NCBI GenBank assembly: GCA_027007005.1
Contig: JALTFO010000023.1
Span: 1 to 34,045 of the forward strand
Reading direction: 5' to 3'
Source: Candidatus Bipolaricaulota bacterium
Lineage (GTDB): Bacteria; Bipolaricaulota; Bipolaricaulia; UBA7950; UBA9294
DNA: 34,045 nt
A program made the translations under genes and the position numbers. Under the pieces are notes generated by a model. The model worked only from the letters and a program-made list of their open reading frames with translations, did no database searches and was not told the DNA's origin. Numbering within the stretch: the first letter of the stretch is position 1; each line of letters opens with the position of its first letter. Shown one piece after another: positions 31,824-34,045 of the stretch.

Positions 31824-32985
31824 TCGGATCGCAAACATGCCGGACTACCCCTTTGCCCGCTGGGGAGAAAAGGTACGAGCCGCTCGTGCTGCGGGCCTCG
31901 ATGTGATACGCCTCGACATCGGAAACCCCGACCTCCCACCTCCGGATAAGGTGGTCGATGCGCTCTGTTCATCGGCCCGCGATCCGAGTGCGCACGGCTA
32001 TCCGGGCTACCGAGGCATCCCACAGTTGCGAGAAGGCATCACTTCCTACTATGAACGTCGGTTTAATGTGAATCTCAACCCGCAAGAAGAGGTCGTCCCG
32101 CTCCTCGGTTCCAAGGAGGGAATTGCCCACCTCTCGCTTGCCATCCTCGACCCAGGCGACCTCGTTCTCGTTCCCGATCCTGGTTATCCCTCGTACACGA
32201 TGGGCGCAGTCATAGCCGGGGCGCGCGTGCACAAGTTTCCGCTCCTCCCGGAACGCGGATTTCTTCCCGACCTCGATGCAATCCCGTCCGATGTCGCCCT
32301 GGAGGCAAAGGTAATCTGGCTTAACTACCCGAACAACCCGACCGCCGCGACCGCTGACCTCAAATTCCTCGAACAAGCAGTCGCATTCGCCCGGGAGCAC
32401 GACATCCTCCTCTGCCACGACCTCCCTTATTGTGATGTAACCTACGACGGATACACCGCCCCGAGCGTCCTGCAGGTACCCGGGGCAAAGGAGGTAGCTG
32501 TCGAGTTCAACTCCCTGTCCAAAACGTACAACATGGCCGGCTGGCGGGTGGGAATTGCTGCTGGAAACCCGGATGTGCTGGCATCGCTCTTTGCGATAAA
32601 GTCAAACGTCGACTCCGGGCAGTTCCTCCCGGTGCAGGAGGCTGCTGCCCGTGCGCTCGAAACTCCAGAAGACTGGATCAAGGCTCGTAACCGGATCTAC
32701 AAAGAGAGGATCAGCACCGCAGTCTCTGGGCTCGCAGCTCTTGGCTTCCCGGTCAGTCCACAAAAGGCAACCTTTTACATCTGGACTCGGGTCCCGGAGG
32801 GGCAAAACTCGGAAGGATTTGCAACGGCTTTGCTGGAGAATACCGGCGTCTCAGTTGCCCCTGGATCGTTCTTTGGAGAGAAGGGCGAAGGCTACATCCG
32901 TATATCACTAACCTCTCCGAAGGCGCACATCGCCGAGGCGATGGACCGGATTCGGAAGTACATTAGCGGACTCTCTTCTACTTGA
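31807..32985 (+). CDS. Class I/II PLP aminotransferase, probably aromatic
   Basis: 392 residues from the ATG at 31807 (GGGAG 6 bases upstream, inside aroQ); an in-frame start at 31777 is unlikely. It is a fold-type I aminotransferase with the PLP lysine at Lys239 in [14 protein letters not shown], plus [49 protein letters not shown] and [13 protein letters not shown]. By sequence it resembles LL-diaminopimelate aminotransferase-like (DapL/AspC) proteins. As the last gene of an operon that otherwise makes phenylpyruvate and 4-hydroxyphenylpyruvate but lacks the final step, it most likely transaminates these to Phe and Tyr. A lysine-pathway role cannot be excluded. Confidence 0.9.
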   Translation: MKTKADRIANMPDYPFARWGEKVRAARAAGLDVIRLDIGNPDLPPPDKVVDALCSSARDPSAHGYPGYRGIPQLREGITSYYERRFNVNLNPQEEVVPLLGSKEGIAHLSLAILDPGDLVLVPDPGYPSYTMGAVIAGARVHKFPLLPERGFLPDLDAIPSDVALEAKVIWLNYPNNPTAATADLKFLEQAVAFAREHDILLCHDLPYCDVTYDGYTAPSVLQVPGAKEVAVEFNSLSKTYNMAGWRVGIAAGNPDVLASLFAIKSNVDSGQFLPVQEAAARALETPEDWIKARNRIYKERISTAVSGLAALGFPVSPQKATFYIWTRVPEGQNSEGFATALLENTGVSVAPGSFFGEKGEGYIRISLTSPKAHIAEAMDRIRKYISGLSST

Positions 32986-33055
32986 GTTGCCCGGGCCGCG
33001 AGGGAATACAGTTCTTGCCTTTTCCGATCCTCACGTTTCCATTGGCGTTATCTGC

Positions 33056-33084
33056 GCCTGCCTGTCCTTCGGACGCAGACAGGC
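33056..33084 (+). repeat. Imperfect palindromic repeat, copy 2
   Basis: GCCTGCCTGTCC, TTC, then GGACGCAGACAGGC. The ends pair (GCCTG/CAGGC and TCC/GGA), giving an imperfect hairpin. Related to 17785-17816 and 33309-33340. Confidence 0.7.
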
Positions 33085-33308
33085 CTCTGCGTTGGACAGA
33101 AGTCGTTTCTCTCGCTCGCTCGCGGTCCAACTGAGCCAGGATCCTGTTCCCTCGCATTCTTGTGCTTTCTTGGCGTCTCTGCGCGAAGAACGCTTTCTGC
33201 TCCTCGTTCAAGACCGTTCCGCGCTCTGCATTGAAATGTAGCAGACAAGCCACGCGTGGCAAGCTAGTGCGCTCCGAAAACAGTGTTTCTTGTGTAGCAT
33301 CGGGCCCT

Positions 33309-33340
33309 GCCTGCCTGTGCGTTTCAGCACGCAGACAGGT
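33309..33340 (+). repeat. Imperfect palindromic repeat, copy 3
   Basis: GCCTGCCTGTGCGTTTCAGC followed by ACGCAGACAGGT. It differs from 17785-17816 at two positions. GCGT pairs with ACGC around a TTCAGC loop. Confidence 0.75.
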
Positions 33341-33382
33341 GCCCGACATTGCGCTGTGAGCTTGTGTCCTAGGCCATTCCTC

Positions 33383-33412
33383 AACGTGGCAGACAAGCTG
33401 CACACGCTACGA
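33383..33412 (+). repeat. 30-bp dispersed repeat, copy B
   Basis: Identical to 17736-17765. The order of the two repeat types is reversed here: the palindrome precedes the 30-bp element, whereas at 17736 it follows. Confidence 0.9.
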
Positions 33413-33511
33413 AAAGATCACGCTTGCGGAGTCCGTGTCTTCTTTGCGCTCTTCGCAAGAGGAATACGTTTGTCCTTCCGCATTCCGCGTTCCAAATCCG
33501 CGTTCGCTATT

Positions 33512-34000
33512 CTACTTCTTCACGACCTCAGCGTGATCGATTGTTAGATCTCCGTTGTAGTCGTCGATCGTCAGGATAACTCGCGGCTGGACAACACGGT
33601 AGTTGCCGAACGCATACTCCACGACGTAACGGTAATCGTCCTCGCTACCATCACCATCGAAGTCGCCCTTTTTCACATCTCGCGGGGAGATGATCCGTAC
33701 GCGCACATCTACTAACCCGTTAGAATCGATGTCGATCGCCACCGAGTTTGCGATGCCGCAACATAGCGTCGGCTCCAACCACAGCCGATCGTCGATCTCT
33801 TGATCGAAGTCGAGGTCGATCTTGCAATACGCAGTCGGATGGTCATTAGGATCGTTCGGGTGTGTCCCAGCAATCCGCTCATCGTCATCGGAGAACCCAT
33901 CGCCATCGGTGTCTATCGGCTGAATCTCCACCGGCTGCAGCAGCGGTACATGGAACCATTGTTGATGGGCTTGCGCCACACAAAGGGAAGCTACACACAC
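33512..34000 (-). CDS. Secreted protein with Ca-binding Asp-rich repeats (5' end uncertain)
   Basis: 162 residues from a GTG at 34000, but the frame stays open to the window edge, so the true start may lie outside. Asp-rich loops such as DTDGDGFSDDDE (about 30-41), DIDSNGLVD and DFDGDGSEDD resemble thrombospondin type 3, EF-hand or dockerin-like calcium loops. A hydrophobic stretch VCVASLCVAQA at the visible start looks like the end of a signal peptide. In another frame directly upstream an ATG at 34036 is followed by LCHLLPIVVG and a stop. A one-base frameshift there would make a complete signal peptide, suggesting either a sequence error or a decayed start. The family is not recognised; it is probably extracellular. 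Confidence 0.65.
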   Translation of the reverse strand: MCVASLCVAQAHQQWFHVPLLQPVEIQPIDTDGDGFSDDDERIAGTHPNDPNDHPTAYCKIDLDFDQEIDDRLWLEPTLCCGIANSVAIDIDSNGLVDVRVRIISPRDVKKGDFDGDGSEDDYRYVVEYAFGNYRVVQPRVILTIDDYNGDLTIDHAEVVKK

Positions 34001-34045
34001 TAACCTACGACAATGGGAAGGAGATGGCAGAGCATGAACAGATTG

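Larger units (their letters stand above)
32986..33511. other. 526-base repeat-rich spacer between convergent genes
   Basis: No gene is supported. It holds two copies of the GCCTGCCTGT palindromic repeat (33056-33084, 33309-33340), the second copy of the 30-bp repeat (33383-33412), a degenerate third copy near 33238-33260, a TTCTTGGCGTCTCTGCGCG segment near 33167-33186 like part of the 17866-18230 units, and a CCGCATTCCGCGTTCC stretch near 33477-33492. No clear intrinsic terminator for the aromatic operon is visible. Confidence 0.75.

Noticed and set aside
32978-33403. Minus-strand ORF across the second repeat-rich spacer
   Set aside because: It crosses dispersed repeats, begins within them and overlaps the aminotransferase end; there is no family match.

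Overview
This is a protein-dense stretch of a bacterial chromosome, moderately GC-rich by eye. It has Shine-Dalgarno starts, sigma70-like promoters, and long runs of genes overlapping by 4 or 8 bases. I see no rRNA, tRNA, CRISPR array, transposase or phage gene. Core genes (lepB, rplS, trmD, rpsP, ffh, accBC, pheT, tsaE and the full shikimate set) sit beside secreted proteins and repeat-rich spacers. The fused aroK-aroB, a Thermotoga-type DAHP synthase and the mixture of families suggest a deep-branching or uncultured lineage. Bipolaricaulota/Acetothermia is only a low-confidence guess.

Layout. 1-3103 (+): three secreted or surface proteins, namely a tandem beta-domain protein (cut by the window edge), an Ig-fold DUF916/chaperone-like protein and a DUF922-type metalloprotease. 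3232-8675 (-): the ancient ffh-rpsP-khpA-trmD-rplS-lepB translation/secretion block. It lacks rimM, carries an extra SPOUT methyltransferase, and is split between ffh and rpsP by an oppositely oriented RHH/MazF toxin-antitoxin pair flanked by 16-bp direct repeats. 8806-10547 (-): accB-accC. 10703-14769 (+): a CNNM/CBS/CorC membrane protein and an M1-type metallopeptidase with a long beta-rich C-terminus. 14889-17699 (+): pheT-tsaE. 17700-18231: tandem 153-155 bp repeats. 18232-19254 (-): an AmmeMemoRadiSam-type radical SAM protein. 19463-23060 (+): an ABC-F ATPase and a beta-helix/DsbA fusion. 23239-32985 (+): the aromatic amino acid operon. 32986-33511: a second repeat-rich spacer. 33512-34000 (-): a protein with Ca-binding-like repeats.

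The most striking system is the aromatic operon and its leader. Ten genes (aroH, pheA, aroF, tyrA, aroA, aroE, aroC, aroKB, aroQ and an aminotransferase) encode the whole route from PEP plus erythrose-4-phosphate to phenylalanine and tyrosine. Ahead of them are a near-consensus promoter, a 21-codon leader ORF with a Phe-Tyr-Tyr-Tyr-Phe run, and a strong intrinsic terminator 19 bases before aroH. A competing antiterminator can be drawn whose 5' strand lies inside the leader ORF just after the Tyr codons. This is the architecture of ribosome-mediated attenuation, here apparently sensing Tyr/Phe and controlling the complete pathway.

Other notable points: a PDZ-like domain inserted inside signal peptidase I; a secreted right-handed beta-helix fused to a DsbA-like thioredoxin; and two families of dispersed intergenic repeats, one at convergent gene ends and one made of CTGATAG-like heptamers.
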